A stretch of 64,000 bases of DNA from CAIJMU01 sp035530275 (GCA_035530275.1 DATKVC010000001.1:7782-71781), one strand, 5' to 3'. Numbered from the stretch's first letter, positions 26,141-37,499 are shown. Made by a program: numbers and translations. The notes: generated by a model from the sequence alone, not told the origin.

Positions 26141-28315
26141 ATGTCGAGCGAATCCCAGCAAGAACTGCGCGCGCGGATAAACGCGAGCAATCTCGAGGCC
26201 TGGGATCGCATGCTCTCGGACCCGCAGACCACCCTCGCCCTCGCCCGCGAAACCCTCGAAGAGGCCCAAGCCTGCGACTACCGCGACGGCGAGGGCGAGG
26301 CCGAACTCAATATCGGCTGGTGCGAATTCTACCTCTCCCGGCTGGGCGAGGCGCTCAGGCACTTCGAGAGGGCTCGGACGATCTTCGAGGAAATTTCGCA
26401 TCCCCTCGGGCTCATGAAGGCCTACAACGCCCTCGGCGGCGTCCACCAGGAATTCGGCCGCTTCGATGTCGCGATGGACTTCTACGCCCGGAGCCTCGAC
26501 GAGGCCAGGCGTCATGGGAACGCCCTGCGCGAGGCGGCCACCCTCAACAACATCGGCGAGATATGCCTCGAACGCGGCGACGTGAAGGAGGGGCTCGACT
26601 ACCTCCTCAGGGCCTACGAAACGGTGATGGAGGCCGACGATCGGGAGCTTATCGCCAATGTCCTCATCAATCTCGGCAAGGGATTCCACAGCATGGAGAA
26701 CTGGGTCCTCGCCTGGGACTTCGCCGAGAAGGCCCTGGACGTGACCAAGGGCTCGGGAAACCGAACCCTCGAGGCGGAAGCCGAGCTCGTTTTCGGCAGG
26801 ATCGTGCGCGATTCCACCTCGGCGGCGGAGGCCGAGCCCCACTTCCTCTCGGCCCTCGCGATCGCAGAGAGCCTCGGCAACGAGAAATCGCGGGTGGCCA
26901 CCCTGCTGGAGCTCGGCGCCCTGGACGCCCTCAGAGGCGACAACGAAGGGGCACTGGAGCGCTATCGCAACGCCCTCGCGGGCGCCGAAATGCTCGGCGC
27001 GAAGAAGCTGCTCAATCTCGCCTATGAACGGCTGTCGGAGGTCCATGCCGCCCTCGGCGATTACCAGATCGCCCTCGACTACTACATTCGTCACGCCCGC
27101 TTCGAAAAGGAGGCCCTCGGCGAGGACACTTCCCGCAAGATCAACGGCATCACGGTGCAGTACGAAGTGGAGCGGAGCAAGCAGGAGGCGGAGATCTATC
27201 GGCTCAGGAACATCGAACTCAGGGAAAAGACCCTCGAGCTCGAGGAACTCAACGGCCAACTTCGCTCGATCTCGGAGATCGGAAGGCGAGTGACCTCCAG
27301 CCTCGACCTCGACACGGTGATATCCACATTGCACGAGAGCCTCGGGCGGCACATGGATGTCTCGGTCTTCGGCATCGCGGTCTATTCGGAGGAGGAGAAG
27401 GTCCTCGACTGGAAGGCCTACTTCGAGCTGTCGAAGCGCCTGCATCGGCCCCTTCGGAAGATCGATCCCCATCGGAGCATCGCGGCCTGGTGCATAGCCA
27501 ATCGACAGACGGCCTTCATCAACGACCCCGAGCTCGAGGCGAAGAAGTATATCGACGGTCCGCCGAGCGTCTTCGGCACGCCGACGGGCTCGCTCATCTT
27601 CATACCTCTTAGCATAGAAGAGCGTGTGATCGGCATCCTGACCGTCCAGGCGATCGCCCGAAACGCCTATACCCAGCTCCATCGCGCCCTCCTCGAGGCC
27701 CTCGGTCCCTACGTCGCCATCGCCATCGAGAACAGCCTGATCCACGACCGCCTCTCCGAGATGCACCGCGCGATCATGGGGGAGAAGGCCGAGCTCGAGC
27801 GGAGCGCGACGTATTCGAGCCATCTCGCCAACCACGACAGTCTCACCGGCCTTCCCAACCGAAGGCTCCTCTTCGAGCTCCTTCAGAAATCCTTCGATAT
27901 AGCCGCGCGCAACGGTACCAAGGTCGGCATCGTCTTCATCGACCTCGACGACTTCAAGCCAGTCAACGACCGCTTCGGCCACCTTTCCGGCGACGCCGTC
28001 CTCGTCGAGATCGCCAACAGGCTTCAGACCTCGCTTCGGTCGTCGGACACCATCGCGCGGGTAGGCGGCGACGAATTCATCGTCGTGCTCACCAATGTTC
28101 GCGACACTTCGGTCATCGGTCTCGCGAGGCAGAAGCTCGCCGAGGCGACTCTTCGCCCCATCGAGATGGACGAGGGCGTCTGCAGCATCGGGCTTTCCAT
28201 GGGCATCTCCGTATTTCCCGACGACGGAACAAACGTCGAGGAGCTCCTGGGAAAGGCCGATGCGGGCATGTACGCAGAAAAGGCCTCGAAAAAGCCCAAG
28301 ATCGGCTCCCATTGA
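26141..28315 (+). CDS. TPR-GAF-GGDEF diguanylate cyclase
   Basis: A 724-residue soluble protein that should make cyclic di-GMP. Order: tetratricopeptide repeats (about residues 30-330), a coiled-coil linker (SKQEAEIYRLRNIELREK), a GAF sensor domain (about 385-540) and a C-terminal GGDEF domain with an intact active site (ARVGGDEFIVVL, near residue 642). An RSSD product-inhibition site stands five residues before GGDEF, so the enzyme is probably feedback-limited. There are no membrane segments and no EAL domain. The ligand of the GAF domain is unknown. Confidence 0.93.
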   Translation: MSSESQQELRARINASNLEAWDRMLSDPQTTLALARETLEEAQACDYRDGEGEAELNIGWCEFYLSRLGEALRHFERARTIFEEISHPLGLMKAYNALGGVHQEFGRFDVAMDFYARSLDEARRHGNALREAATLNNIGEICLERGDVKEGLDYLLRAYETVMEADDRELIANVLINLGKGFHSMENWVLAWDFAEKALDVTKGSGNRTLEAEAELVFGRIVRDSTSAAEAEPHFLSALAIAESLGNEKSRVATLLELGALDALRGDNEGALERYRNALAGAEMLGAKKLLNLAYERLSEVHAALGDYQIALDYYIRHARFEKEALGEDTSRKINGITVQYEVERSKQEAEIYRLRNIELREKTLELEELNGQLRSISEIGRRVTSSLDLDTVISTLHESLGRHMDVSVFGIAVYSEEEKVLDWKAYFELSKRLHRPLRKIDPHRSIAAWCIANRQTAFINDPELEAKKYIDGPPSVFGTPTGSLIFIPLSIEERVIGILTVQAIARNAYTQLHRALLEALGPYVAIAIENSLIHDRLSEMHRAIMGEKAELERSATYSSHLANHDSLTGLPNRRLLFELLQKSFDIAARNGTKVGIVFIDLDDFKPVNDRFGHLSGDAVLVEIANRLQTSLRSSDTIARVGGDEFIVVLTNVRDTSVIGLARQKLAEATLRPIEMDEGVCSIGLSMGISVFPDDGTNVEELLGKADAGMYAEKASKKPKIGSH

Positions 28316-28460
28316 GGTTCCCGACCGTCGGCATGACCATTTCCCCGATCCCCGACCGTCGTTGACAGCCCTTCGCGGGCGTGCTACCGTCTCGGTCGTT
28401 TCTGCCCGAAATCGACCGCGACTTCGTTGTCGCAAGCCCTCTCCTCGACGGAAGGAAATC

Positions 28461-30023
28461 ATGGCATTCCAGTCAAAGAATTCAGGAGCCGCCAAGCCGG
28501 CTCAGACCCCGGCCAAGAAGGCCGGATCGGACACACCGCGCAGGGGAATAAAAAACCCCTTCATCTATTTCGGCACCATCGCCTTCCTCGTCCTCGTCAT
28601 CGTCGCCTTCGTCTTCTTCCCGACCAGCGCGAGCGTCGGCGGCGCCGGGGCCCTCTCCTTCGGCAGCTACGCCGGCAGGCCCATTTCCTACACCCAGAAT
28701 TCCTATATGGTGCAGCAGGTCCAGGCCCTGAGCCAGGCGAACCCGGCCACCGACAACAACGAGCTCTCCAACCAGCTCAGGAACTACCAGATTTACCGGG
28801 CGGCTTTCGAAAGCTCCGTCATCCACGAAGGCATCCTCGACGCGGTCGACCACGCGGGCATCGTCGTCCCCGATGAGATCATCGACGCGGAAATGGCGAA
28901 GATGCCGCAGTTCCAGGAAAACGGGGCCTTTTCGCCCAAACTCTACCAGAACACGCCGAGTTCGCAGCGCCTCGACATACGGGCCCAGCTCCGCGACCAG
29001 TACCTCACGCAGAGCTATACCAATGCTGTCTATTCCATAAAGCCCTCGTCGAAGGAGAACGCCTTCATCGCCGACATGGCGAAGGAGACGCGGACCATCG
29101 ACTACGCCCTCTTCCCCCTCTCCGCCTATCCCGATTCCGAACTTGTCGCCTGGGCCCAGTCGAATGCGGGCCTATTCCGACGCCTCAAACTGTCCAGGAT
29201 CACCATGGCCAAGGAAGCCGAAGTCGCAGACCTCGCCAAGAAGATCGCCGGCGGACTGGCTTTCGCCGATGCCGCGAAGAAGTCCTCCACCGATTCCTGG
29301 GCGAGCCAGGGAGGCGACCTCGGCCTTCGCTACTTCCACGAGCTTCAGGGCGACCTCTCCTCGAAGGCGGATGCGGATAAGGTCGCCGGCCTGAAGAAGG
29401 GCGAGATCTCGGTTCCGATCAAGACCTCGGCCGGCTCCTGGGCAATCTTCAAGCTCGAGGATGACATCCTCGCCCCCGCCTTCACCGATCCTGCCGTGCT
29501 CGCGGACGCCCGCAGTTACATGACGCAGACCGAAAAAGGAAAGATCGAGGATTGGACCCTCGCCAAGGCCAAGGCCTTCGCGGCCCTTCCCGCCGCCGAT
29601 TTCGACCGAAACGCCAAGAAAGATGGTATTGTGACGAAATTGGCCGGCCCCTTCTCCCTCGACTACGGCAACGCCACGGTCAATCTCTACGGCCAGAACG
29701 CACCCCTCTTCACGCCCCTGCCGACTTCGGGAGCCCCCGAGCTCTCGGCGGCCTCGACCAGCGACAAGTTCTTCCAAGCGGCCTTCGGCCTCGCGCCGGG
29801 AGCCGTCTCCGACCCCTTCGTCCTGGGCGACAACGTCATGGTCGTCAAGGTAAAGGAGGCCGGCGTCTCGACGGACGCGGGTCTCGTTTCGGCCTATTAT
29901 CCCTATTTCGTCCAGCGCACGATCGACGGCGATCTCCGCTCCATGTTCCTCGCGAGTCCCAAGCTCAAGGACCGCTTCATGGATGTCTACTTCAAGTACT
30001 TCAGCCCCAAGCCCACGAAATAA
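28461..30023 (+). CDS. SurA/PpiD-like membrane-anchored chaperone or peptidyl-prolyl isomerase
   Basis: A 520-residue protein with an N-terminal cytoplasmic tail rich in Lys/Ala/Pro, one transmembrane helix (residues 34-54) and a large periplasmic part. The SurA-type N-domain (about 75-230) is followed by a divergent parvulin-like segment (FADAAKKSSTDSWASQGGDLG, EISVPIKTSAGSWAIFKLED), then a second C-terminal domain. This matches the PpiD layout. ATG 28461 has GAAGGAAA upstream. Isomerase activity is uncertain because the parvulin core is degenerate. Confidence 0.8.
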   Translation: MAFQSKNSGAAKPAQTPAKKAGSDTPRRGIKNPFIYFGTIAFLVLVIVAFVFFPTSASVGGAGALSFGSYAGRPISYTQNSYMVQQVQALSQANPATDNNELSNQLRNYQIYRAAFESSVIHEGILDAVDHAGIVVPDEIIDAEMAKMPQFQENGAFSPKLYQNTPSSQRLDIRAQLRDQYLTQSYTNAVYSIKPSSKENAFIADMAKETRTIDYALFPLSAYPDSELVAWAQSNAGLFRRLKLSRITMAKEAEVADLAKKIAGGLAFADAAKKSSTDSWASQGGDLGLRYFHELQGDLSSKADADKVAGLKKGEISVPIKTSAGSWAIFKLEDDILAPAFTDPAVLADARSYMTQTEKGKIEDWTLAKAKAFAALPAADFDRNAKKDGIVTKLAGPFSLDYGNATVNLYGQNAPLFTPLPTSGAPELSAASTSDKFFQAAFGLAPGAVSDPFVLGDNVMVVKVKEAGVSTDAGLVSAYYPYFVQRTIDGDLRSMFLASPKLKDRFMDVYFKYFSPKPTK

Positions 30024-30030
30024 GGGGCCT

Positions 30031-31674
30031 GTGGGTTCGGGCGATCGCCTCGACGGCGACCGCCCCGCCGATCCCGCGATCGTCTTCTGTTCCGGCGAGG
30101 AGAATATCCTCGCGAAGGGCCGCCTCCTGTACCCGGAGCGCGGCCCTTCGCGTTTTGCCCGGCGCATGGCGGAGGTCGCCCTCGAGGAATCTCGCCGCTC
30201 GGGGCCGGCAAGGCTTATTCTCGTCCTCTCGCCTGGCCTGTGGTTCGGCGTGACCGAGCTTCTCGCCGGATTGCCCGCCGACGGAGCCCTGCTCTGCGTC
30301 GAGACCGATCCGGAACTCGCAGCCCTCTCTCGCGCGCACATGCCCGCGGGCCTCCTCGCCGATCGACGTGTGGGATTCGTCGCAGGCCGGGATCCCCGAG
30401 CCTGGGTCGAGGCCGCGGCGAGGCTCGGCCGATTTCGGCGCTGCCACCCGGTGCGGCTTTCGGGGGGCGCCGATCTGGACCAGCAGTCCTACCGAGACGC
30501 TGCCTTCGTCCTCGACGAGGATTTCTCCGCCTATTGGCGCAATCGAGCCTCGCTCGCGGCCATGGGCCGCCTTTGGGTCAGGAACATATTCCGCAACCTC
30601 TCTCGCCTGAAAGAGATGGCGCAGCGAACCTTGACGCCCATCTCGGGGGCGACCCTCGTTTGCGGGGCCGGCCCCTCGCTCGAGACCGCCCTTCCCCTCG
30701 TCGCCCGCCATAGGGATAAGCTCTTCGTCGTGGCGGCCGACACTGCCGCCGGCCCCCTCGCCCTCGCGGGCATCGTGCCCGACCTCGTCGTCTGCCTCGA
30801 GGCCCAGATCTGGAACCTCAGGGACTTCCTTCCGCTCGAAGGAGCGGAGTTCGCCCTTCTCGCCGACCTGTCGAGCCACCCTTCGAGCTTCGGGATTCCG
30901 GGTGCGATCAATTCATTAAGTATTGTGCGCATTTTCGCGGGAGCCCTGATGGAAAGGCTCCGGAGCCTTGGTCTCCCCGCCCTCGACCTCCCGCCCCTCG
31001 GATCGGTCGGTGTCCAGGCCCTCCATGTCGCCTGGCGTCTCGGAGCCGACCCGCTGTTCGTCGCGGGCCTCGACTTCGCCTTCGAGCCGGGCAAGACCCA
31101 CGCCCGGGGCAGCCCCGCCCTCCTCGCCGACCTAGCGACGGCGTCTCGCCTTTCGCCTCTAGGTTCCCGTCCTCTCGCCACGAGCTTTCGGGAAGGAGTG
31201 AGGCCGGCAAACCGCGAGGGGAGCCTGACCGATCCCGTGCTGTCACGTTATGCGGAACAGGCGGCCGAGGAACTCGGGATTTCGGGAGCGAAGGTCTTCG
31301 ATCTGAGAGGAGACTTCGGCCTGCCCTTGGGGGCCGAGCGCCTCGATGCCGCTTCAGCGAATCGACTCCTGGGCGAATTGCCCTCACGGAGGGCGTGGGG
31401 GCGCGGGGTGCAGGACAGCGGCGATACCGCGGCCCGAGCCCGTGAATTCCTCGCGGCCGAATCGAAAAGGCTGCTCGTCCTCGAAAAAATGCTGAGGGGC
31501 GGCTCGCGTCCTGACGATTCCACGCTGCTTGGCGCAATCGCCGAGCTCGATTATCTCCTCTGGCCCATGCCCGACGCCGAGCGCATCGCGGCCCTGCCCC
31601 AGGATCTCCTCAACCGTGTCCTCGTCGAGACTGAATACTGGCTCGCCCAACTCGCCGATATTACGGCCCTCTAG
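30031..31674 (+). CDS. MptE-like / DUF115 motility accessory-type protein
   Basis: About 547 residues. The core has the DUF115 (6-hydroxymethylpterin diphosphokinase MptE-like) signature: ATLVCGAGPSLE, FVVAADTAAGPLALAGIVPD and DPLFVAGLDFAFEPGKTHA. In flagellated bacteria this fold is found in Maf proteins that modify flagellins with nonulosonic acids. The most likely start is GTG 30031 with AAGGGG upstream, 8 bases after the preceding stop; an ATG 16 codons upstream would overlap the neighbour. A link to the Sps-type operon at 48-56 kb is plausible but unproven. Confidence 0.75.
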   Translation: MGSGDRLDGDRPADPAIVFCSGEENILAKGRLLYPERGPSRFARRMAEVALEESRRSGPARLILVLSPGLWFGVTELLAGLPADGALLCVETDPELAALSRAHMPAGLLADRRVGFVAGRDPRAWVEAAARLGRFRRCHPVRLSGGADLDQQSYRDAAFVLDEDFSAYWRNRASLAAMGRLWVRNIFRNLSRLKEMAQRTLTPISGATLVCGAGPSLETALPLVARHRDKLFVVAADTAAGPLALAGIVPDLVVCLEAQIWNLRDFLPLEGAEFALLADLSSHPSSFGIPGAINSLSIVRIFAGALMERLRSLGLPALDLPPLGSVGVQALHVAWRLGADPLFVAGLDFAFEPGKTHARGSPALLADLATASRLSPLGSRPLATSFREGVRPANREGSLTDPVLSRYAEQAAEELGISGAKVFDLRGDFGLPLGAERLDAASANRLLGELPSRRAWGRGVQDSGDTAARAREFLAAESKRLLVLEKMLRGGSRPDDSTLLGAIAELDYLLWPMPDAERIAALPQDLLNRVLVETEYWLAQLADITAL

Positions 31675-31716
31675 CAATGGACCTTACTTGCGCTCTTTGT
31701 TCTTGTCTTCGTTCTT

Positions 31717-31759
31717 CGCGATCGCTGCGCGATCGCGTTGCGGATGCTGCGCATCCGCA
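31717..31759 (-). repeat. Double hairpin downstream of lepA
   Basis: Two adjacent perfect 9-bp stems: CGCGATCGC (31717-31725)/GCGATCGCG (31729-31737) and TGCGGATGC (31739-31747)/GCATCCGCA (31751-31759). Read on the lepA strand, both triloops are GCA. There is no U-run, so it is not a normal intrinsic terminator. The arrangement (two GC-rich stems with GCA loops behind a gene) matches the pair after nrdJ at 60.4-60.5 kb. Confidence 0.75.
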
Positions 31760-31766
31760 CAGACCA

Positions 31767-33590
<1,824 letters not shown>

Positions 33591-33713
33591 GTCGCACTGT
33601 AGCGCGAAAAGGCCTTTTTTTCCAGAGCCGGCATCGCTAACTTACCTCGTCACGCGGATTTTGCTATAGTGGCTCGGCGGTTCTTGAGTTGCCGAACCGG
33701 CAAAGGGGGCTCC

Positions 33714-34019
33714 ATGCTCGAAGATCTCGAATACACTCTCGTCGAGGGGACGCGGAAGGACCACGCGATTTCCCTCTATACACTGTCCACATGCGGTTTC
33801 TGCAAAAAGGCGATGTCCTTTCTTGCCCGCGAAGGTTTCGCCTACCGGTATATCCATGTCGATATGATACCCCTCGAAAAAAAGACGGTCATCAAAAAGG
33901 TCCTCAAGGAAAAATTCAAACAGGACGTCGCCTTTCCCTTCGCCGTCGTCGATGACGCCCAGCACCTGGTTGGATTCATCGAACCCGACTGGAAGCTCAC
34001 CCTCGGCGTGAAGGGTTGA
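33714..34019 (+). CDS. Glutaredoxin-like protein
   Basis: A 101-residue thioredoxin-fold protein with the active-site motif STCGFCKKA (CxxC) and a cis-proline region VAFPFAVVDD. An N-terminal extension of about 18 residues precedes the fold. AAAGGGGG lies just ahead of ATG 33714. The stop is 4 bases before the ferredoxin-thioredoxin reductase gene, so the pair is cotranscribed and this protein is the likely substrate or partner of that reductase. Confidence 0.88.
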   Translation: MLEDLEYTLVEGTRKDHAISLYTLSTCGFCKKAMSFLAREGFAYRYIHVDMIPLEKKTVIKKVLKEKFKQDVAFPFAVVDDAQHLVGFIEPDWKLTLGVKG

Positions 34020-34023
34020 GCCC

Positions 34024-34353
34024 ATGGCCGAAAAGAGCCTCGATCAGGTCCGCGTCTTCACCGAGATGGTCGCGGAAAAGCAGGGCTGGGTCCTCAATCA
34101 GGACAAGGAATTCTACGGCACTCTCGTGTCCGGCCTCATGGCCAACTGGAACCGTTTCGGGTACTTTCTCTGCCCCTGTCGCGACTCGGAGGGAAGCCGG
34201 GCTGAAGACTCCAAGGCAGTCTGCCCCTGCGTCTGGGCGCGGTCCGATATCCAGAAATACGGCCACTGCTATTGCGCCCTCTATATGTCGAAGGAATTTT
34301 CCGAAAGCGGCAAGGAGCCTTCGGGCATTCCCGACGGTCGATACGCGACCTGA
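34024..34353 (+). CDS. Ferredoxin-thioredoxin reductase, catalytic subunit family
   Basis: A 109-residue protein with the iron-sulfur/disulfide motif of the FTR catalytic chain: CPC (in FLCPCRD), a second CPC 14 residues later, then CYC 12 residues further on. The plant-type spacing is 16 and 8, so the loop lengths differ. The family passes electrons from ferredoxin through a [4Fe-4S] centre to a protein disulfide. No variable subunit is encoded here. With the preceding glutaredoxin it forms a compact ferredoxin-driven thiol-reduction pair. Confidence 0.9.
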   Translation: MAEKSLDQVRVFTEMVAEKQGWVLNQDKEFYGTLVSGLMANWNRFGYFLCPCRDSEGSRAEDSKAVCPCVWARSDIQKYGHCYCALYMSKEFSESGKEPSGIPDGRYAT

Positions 34354-34371
34354 TCGACCGAAGCTTCCGCG

Positions 34372-35562
34372 ATGATCTATCTCGACTGGGCAAGCACCTC
34401 CCTCCCCGACCGCGAACTCCTCGTCGAGGCTGTCGGCATCGCCGCCGACTTTCCCGGCAACCCTTCGAGCCCTCACGCCCTGGGGAGGGCAGCCAAGGAG
34501 AAACTCGAGGATGCGAGAAAGGGCATCCTCGCCCGGCTCGGCAGAGCTAACCCCGCGCAGAGCCTCGTCTTCGCCGGCTCGGGCTCCGAGGCCGACGCCA
34601 TTCCCCTCCTTGCCCTCGCGCGCAAGGCTTCCAAGGATGGGAGCACACCGCACATTCTCGTCAGCGCCATCGAGCACGCGGCTATTCACGAGGAGCTCCC
34701 GATACTCAAGCGGCTCGGCGTCGAATCGACCCTCGTATTTCCCGGCGCCGACGGCCTCATCGATCCGGCCGCCCTCGAAAAGGCCCTGCGTCCCGAAACC
34801 GAGGCTGTCTTCGTGATGGCCGTCAACAACGAGACCGGGGCGATCCAGCCCCTCGCCGAAATCGTCAAGGCCGTCCAAACGCGCGCGGCAATCCTGGGCA
34901 AACGGAGGCCCCGTATCCACGCCGACGCCGTCCAGGCCCTGGGGAAGATGCCCTTCGCCCCCGCGGAACTCGGCCTCGACTCGGCTGCCTTCGCCGCCCA
35001 TAAACTCCGCGGCCCCCGCGGCATCGGAGCCCTCTGGCTCGGTCGCCCCCTCGAGCCCCTGGTCCTTGGCGGCGGACAGGAGGGAGGCATGAGGCCTGGC
35101 ACCGAGAGCCTCCAGGCGGCATGGGCCTTTCGCGCCTGCCTCGACCGCGCCATCGGCGCTTTGGAAGCCCGGGTCTCGGCAGCCCGAGCCCTCGAGTCGA
35201 GGCTCATCGAAGGCCTCCTCGACATGGGTGCCCTCCCCCTCCCCCTGGGCCGCGAGCCCGGCGACGCACGCTATTCGCCCTTCATCCTCTCGGCGGCCTT
35301 TCCCGGCCTTTCCGGCGAGGTTTTCGCGCGCGCTCTCGCCGCGGGCTGTGCCGAGGCTCCCGACGGCGTTGCCGTCTCGACGGGCTCGGCCTGTTCGCAC
35401 AACGCGCGCACGAAGGGCCGCCGCATCCTCGAGGCCATGGGTCTCCCCGAGGCCCTCTCCTTTTCCTCGATTCGCGTGTCGACGGGGGATCTCACGACCG
35501 AAGGGGACATCGAGGCCTTCCTCAAGGCCGCGCGAAGGCTCTACACTGCGCTGAAGACCTGA
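34372..35562 (+). CDS. Cysteine desulfurase (NifS/IscS family)
   Basis: A 396-residue pyridoxal-phosphate enzyme that takes sulfur from cysteine as a persulfide. The cofactor lysine lies in AAHKLRGPRGIG (about residue 210), and the catalytic cysteine in STGSACSHNA (about residue 342) on the mobile loop. It starts 18 bases after the FTR gene, and thiI begins 47 bases after its stop. It therefore probably serves tRNA thiolation by ThiI, as the NifZ-ThiI pair does in Bacillus. Confidence 0.93.
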   Translation: MIYLDWASTSLPDRELLVEAVGIAADFPGNPSSPHALGRAAKEKLEDARKGILARLGRANPAQSLVFAGSGSEADAIPLLALARKASKDGSTPHILVSAIEHAAIHEELPILKRLGVESTLVFPGADGLIDPAALEKALRPETEAVFVMAVNNETGAIQPLAEIVKAVQTRAAILGKRRPRIHADAVQALGKMPFAPAELGLDSAAFAAHKLRGPRGIGALWLGRPLEPLVLGGGQEGGMRPGTESLQAAWAFRACLDRAIGALEARVSAARALESRLIEGLLDMGALPLPLGREPGDARYSPFILSAAFPGLSGEVFARALAAGCAEAPDGVAVSTGSACSHNARTKGRRILEAMGLPEALSFSSIRVSTGDLTTEGDIEAFLKAARRLYTALKT

Positions 35563-35609
35563 GAAAAAGCGAAGGCCCCTTGGCCGCATCGCAAGACAAC
35601 GGAGAAAGC

Positions 35610-36803
35610 ATGGAAGCCACTGCCCTCTACCTCGTGAAGGTGGGCGAAATACTCCTCAAGCTCGGCAATCGCAGGGAATTCGAGAACAGGCTCAAGGCCG
35701 ACATCGGCAAGCGCCTTTCGGGCATCCCCCACAAGATCGAATATCAGCCCGGCAGATACTTCGTGTCCGTGGACGAGGAGAGCGCCGCCGCCGCCGAGGA
35801 GATACTTTCCCGAACCCCCGGTGTGAACGGTTGGGCGCGCTGCCTCCGCAGGTCCAAGAACTTCGCCGAAATAGAGAAGGCTGCCCTCGAGGTCGCGGCG
35901 ACCGCGATGGCGAAGGGCGGGCGGAGCTTCAAGGTCGAGTCGCGGAGGTCGGACAAGAGCTTTCCCCTCGACTCCTTCGCGATATCGAAGGAATTGGGAC
36001 ATTCGATCCTCGTGGCGAATCCCGAGAGCAGGGTCGACCTCCACAAGCCCGATTTCCTCGTGAACGTCGAGATCCGCGACCGCGCCTTCGTGTACGGCAA
36101 TCCTAGCCGGGGCGTCAAGGGCCTGCCCGTCGGCAGCCAGGGCCGCGGCCTCCTCCTCCTCTCCGGCGGCATCGACTCGCCGGTGGCAGGCTACCTCATG
36201 GCCAAGCGCGGCCTGAACCTCGAGGCCATGTACTTCCACGCCTGGCCCTACACCTCGAAGGAGGCTCACGACAAGGTTAAGGATCTCGCGCGGGTCCTTT
36301 CCGCCTATACGGGCGGCATCACCCTCTGGACCGTGCCCTTCACCGACATCCAGATGGCCCTCAAGAAGGGCGCGCGCGAGGATCTCACAACACTGATGAT
36401 GCGGGCCGCGATGATGGAGATAGCCCATTCTTTCGCGACCAAGCGCGGCGACACCTGCATCGTCACCGGCGAAAGCCTCGGCCAGGTGGCGAGCCAGACC
36501 GCCCAGAACCTCCGCTTCACCCAGTTCCCCACCGACCTGCCCGTCCTCCGCCCCCTCATCGGCATCGACAAGGAAGATACCATCGCAATTGCGAAGGAAA
36601 TCGGCAGCTTCGACATCTCGGTGCGACCCTTCGAGGACTGCTGCGTGATCTTCAGCCCCGAGCATCCCCTCCTCCGCGCCGTCCTGGGGCGCGAAAAGGC
36701 CGCATACGAGGCCCTGGGCCTCGGTCCCCTCATCGCCGCCGCCATCGAGGGCATCGAGAAACTCGAGTTGCCCTTCTCCGAGAGGATCGTGCCGGGGCGC
36801 TGA
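35610..36803 (+). CDS. thiI: tRNA 4-thiouridine synthetase
   Basis: A 397-residue enzyme that adenylates and thiolates uridine 8 of tRNA. N-terminal ferredoxin-like and THUMP domains (about residues 1-170) precede the PP-loop ATPase domain with the motif SGGIDSPVAG (about 185). There is no C-terminal rhodanese domain, the short form that takes sulfur directly from a dedicated cysteine desulfurase, here the gene just upstream. The start is ATG 35610 with GGAG 5 bases ahead. Confidence 0.93.
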   Translation: MEATALYLVKVGEILLKLGNRREFENRLKADIGKRLSGIPHKIEYQPGRYFVSVDEESAAAAEEILSRTPGVNGWARCLRRSKNFAEIEKAALEVAATAMAKGGRSFKVESRRSDKSFPLDSFAISKELGHSILVANPESRVDLHKPDFLVNVEIRDRAFVYGNPSRGVKGLPVGSQGRGLLLLSGGIDSPVAGYLMAKRGLNLEAMYFHAWPYTSKEAHDKVKDLARVLSAYTGGITLWTVPFTDIQMALKKGAREDLTTLMMRAAMMEIAHSFATKRGDTCIVTGESLGQVASQTAQNLRFTQFPTDLPVLRPLIGIDKEDTIAIAKEIGSFDISVRPFEDCCVIFSPEHPLLRAVLGREKAAYEALGLGPLIAAAIEGIEKLELPFSERIVPGR

Positions 36804-36892
36804 AGCGGCAGAGGTAAAGACCAACATGGGCGCGGGCGGCTCGAATTTTGAAGCAAATAGCCTCCTCCCCCGCGTTGTGGTAGATTGGAGGC

Positions 36893-37492
36893 ATGAAGGT
36901 GGCAGACCCCGCATTGAAACTCGAGGACTATTTCACCTACGGGCAGTACAAGCATTGGCCCGAAGACGACCGATGGGAGCTGATCCATGGGAAGGCCTGG
37001 GCCATGTCGGCCCCCTCGGCTGCCCATCAGCGGCTACTTCTCAAGCTCCTTAGGCTATTTGCCGATTTCCTCGACGACAAACCCTGCGAGGTTCTGCCAG
37101 CTCCCTTCGACATACTCCTGCCTAAGGGAGACGAGGAGGAAGACGCGGTCGACACCGTCATCCAGCCGGATATCGTGGTGTTCTGCGATCCGGCCAAGGT
37201 CCGGAATCGCTATGGCTGGGGAGCCCCCGATCTCGCCGTCGAGATCCTATCGCCTTCCACGGCCAAGAAAGATCTCAATGAGAAATTCGATCTTTTCGAA
37301 GCGCATGGGGTGAGGGAGTACTGGGTCTTCGATCCCTTCGCCCGGAGCGTTTGGGTGTACCGCCGGACTCAGGAAGGGCATTTCGATCGGGGCGAGCTCC
37401 GGGAATCGCCCCAGGATCTCGAACCAATTGCATCGAAGGTCCTCGAGGGTTTCTCGGTCGATCCTGCGGCAATATTCGCCGGGCTGACCTAG
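36893..37492 (+). CDS. Uma2-family (DUF820) putative endonuclease
   Basis: A 199-residue PD-(D/E)XK-fold protein. Visible family features: YGQYKHWPEDDRWELIHGKAW at the start, the acidic metal-site stretch VIQPDIVVFCDPAK, and APDLAVEILSPSTAKKDL. These proteins are frequent in spirochaetes and cyanobacteria, often in multiple copies, and their role is unknown. GGAGG abuts the ATG. It has its own 89-base spacer from thiI and may be independently expressed. Confidence 0.88.
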   Translation: MKVADPALKLEDYFTYGQYKHWPEDDRWELIHGKAWAMSAPSAAHQRLLLKLLRLFADFLDDKPCEVLPAPFDILLPKGDEEEDAVDTVIQPDIVVFCDPAKVRNRYGWGAPDLAVEILSPSTAKKDLNEKFDLFEAHGVREYWVFDPFARSVWVYRRTQEGHFDRGELRESPQDLEPIASKVLEGFSVDPAAIFAGLT

Positions 37493-37499
37493 TCCCGAT

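Noticed and set aside
25796..28495. 899-codon open frame antisense to the TPR-GAF-GGDEF gene
   Set aside because: Same shadow effect; the sense gene has intact domains and a ribosome site.
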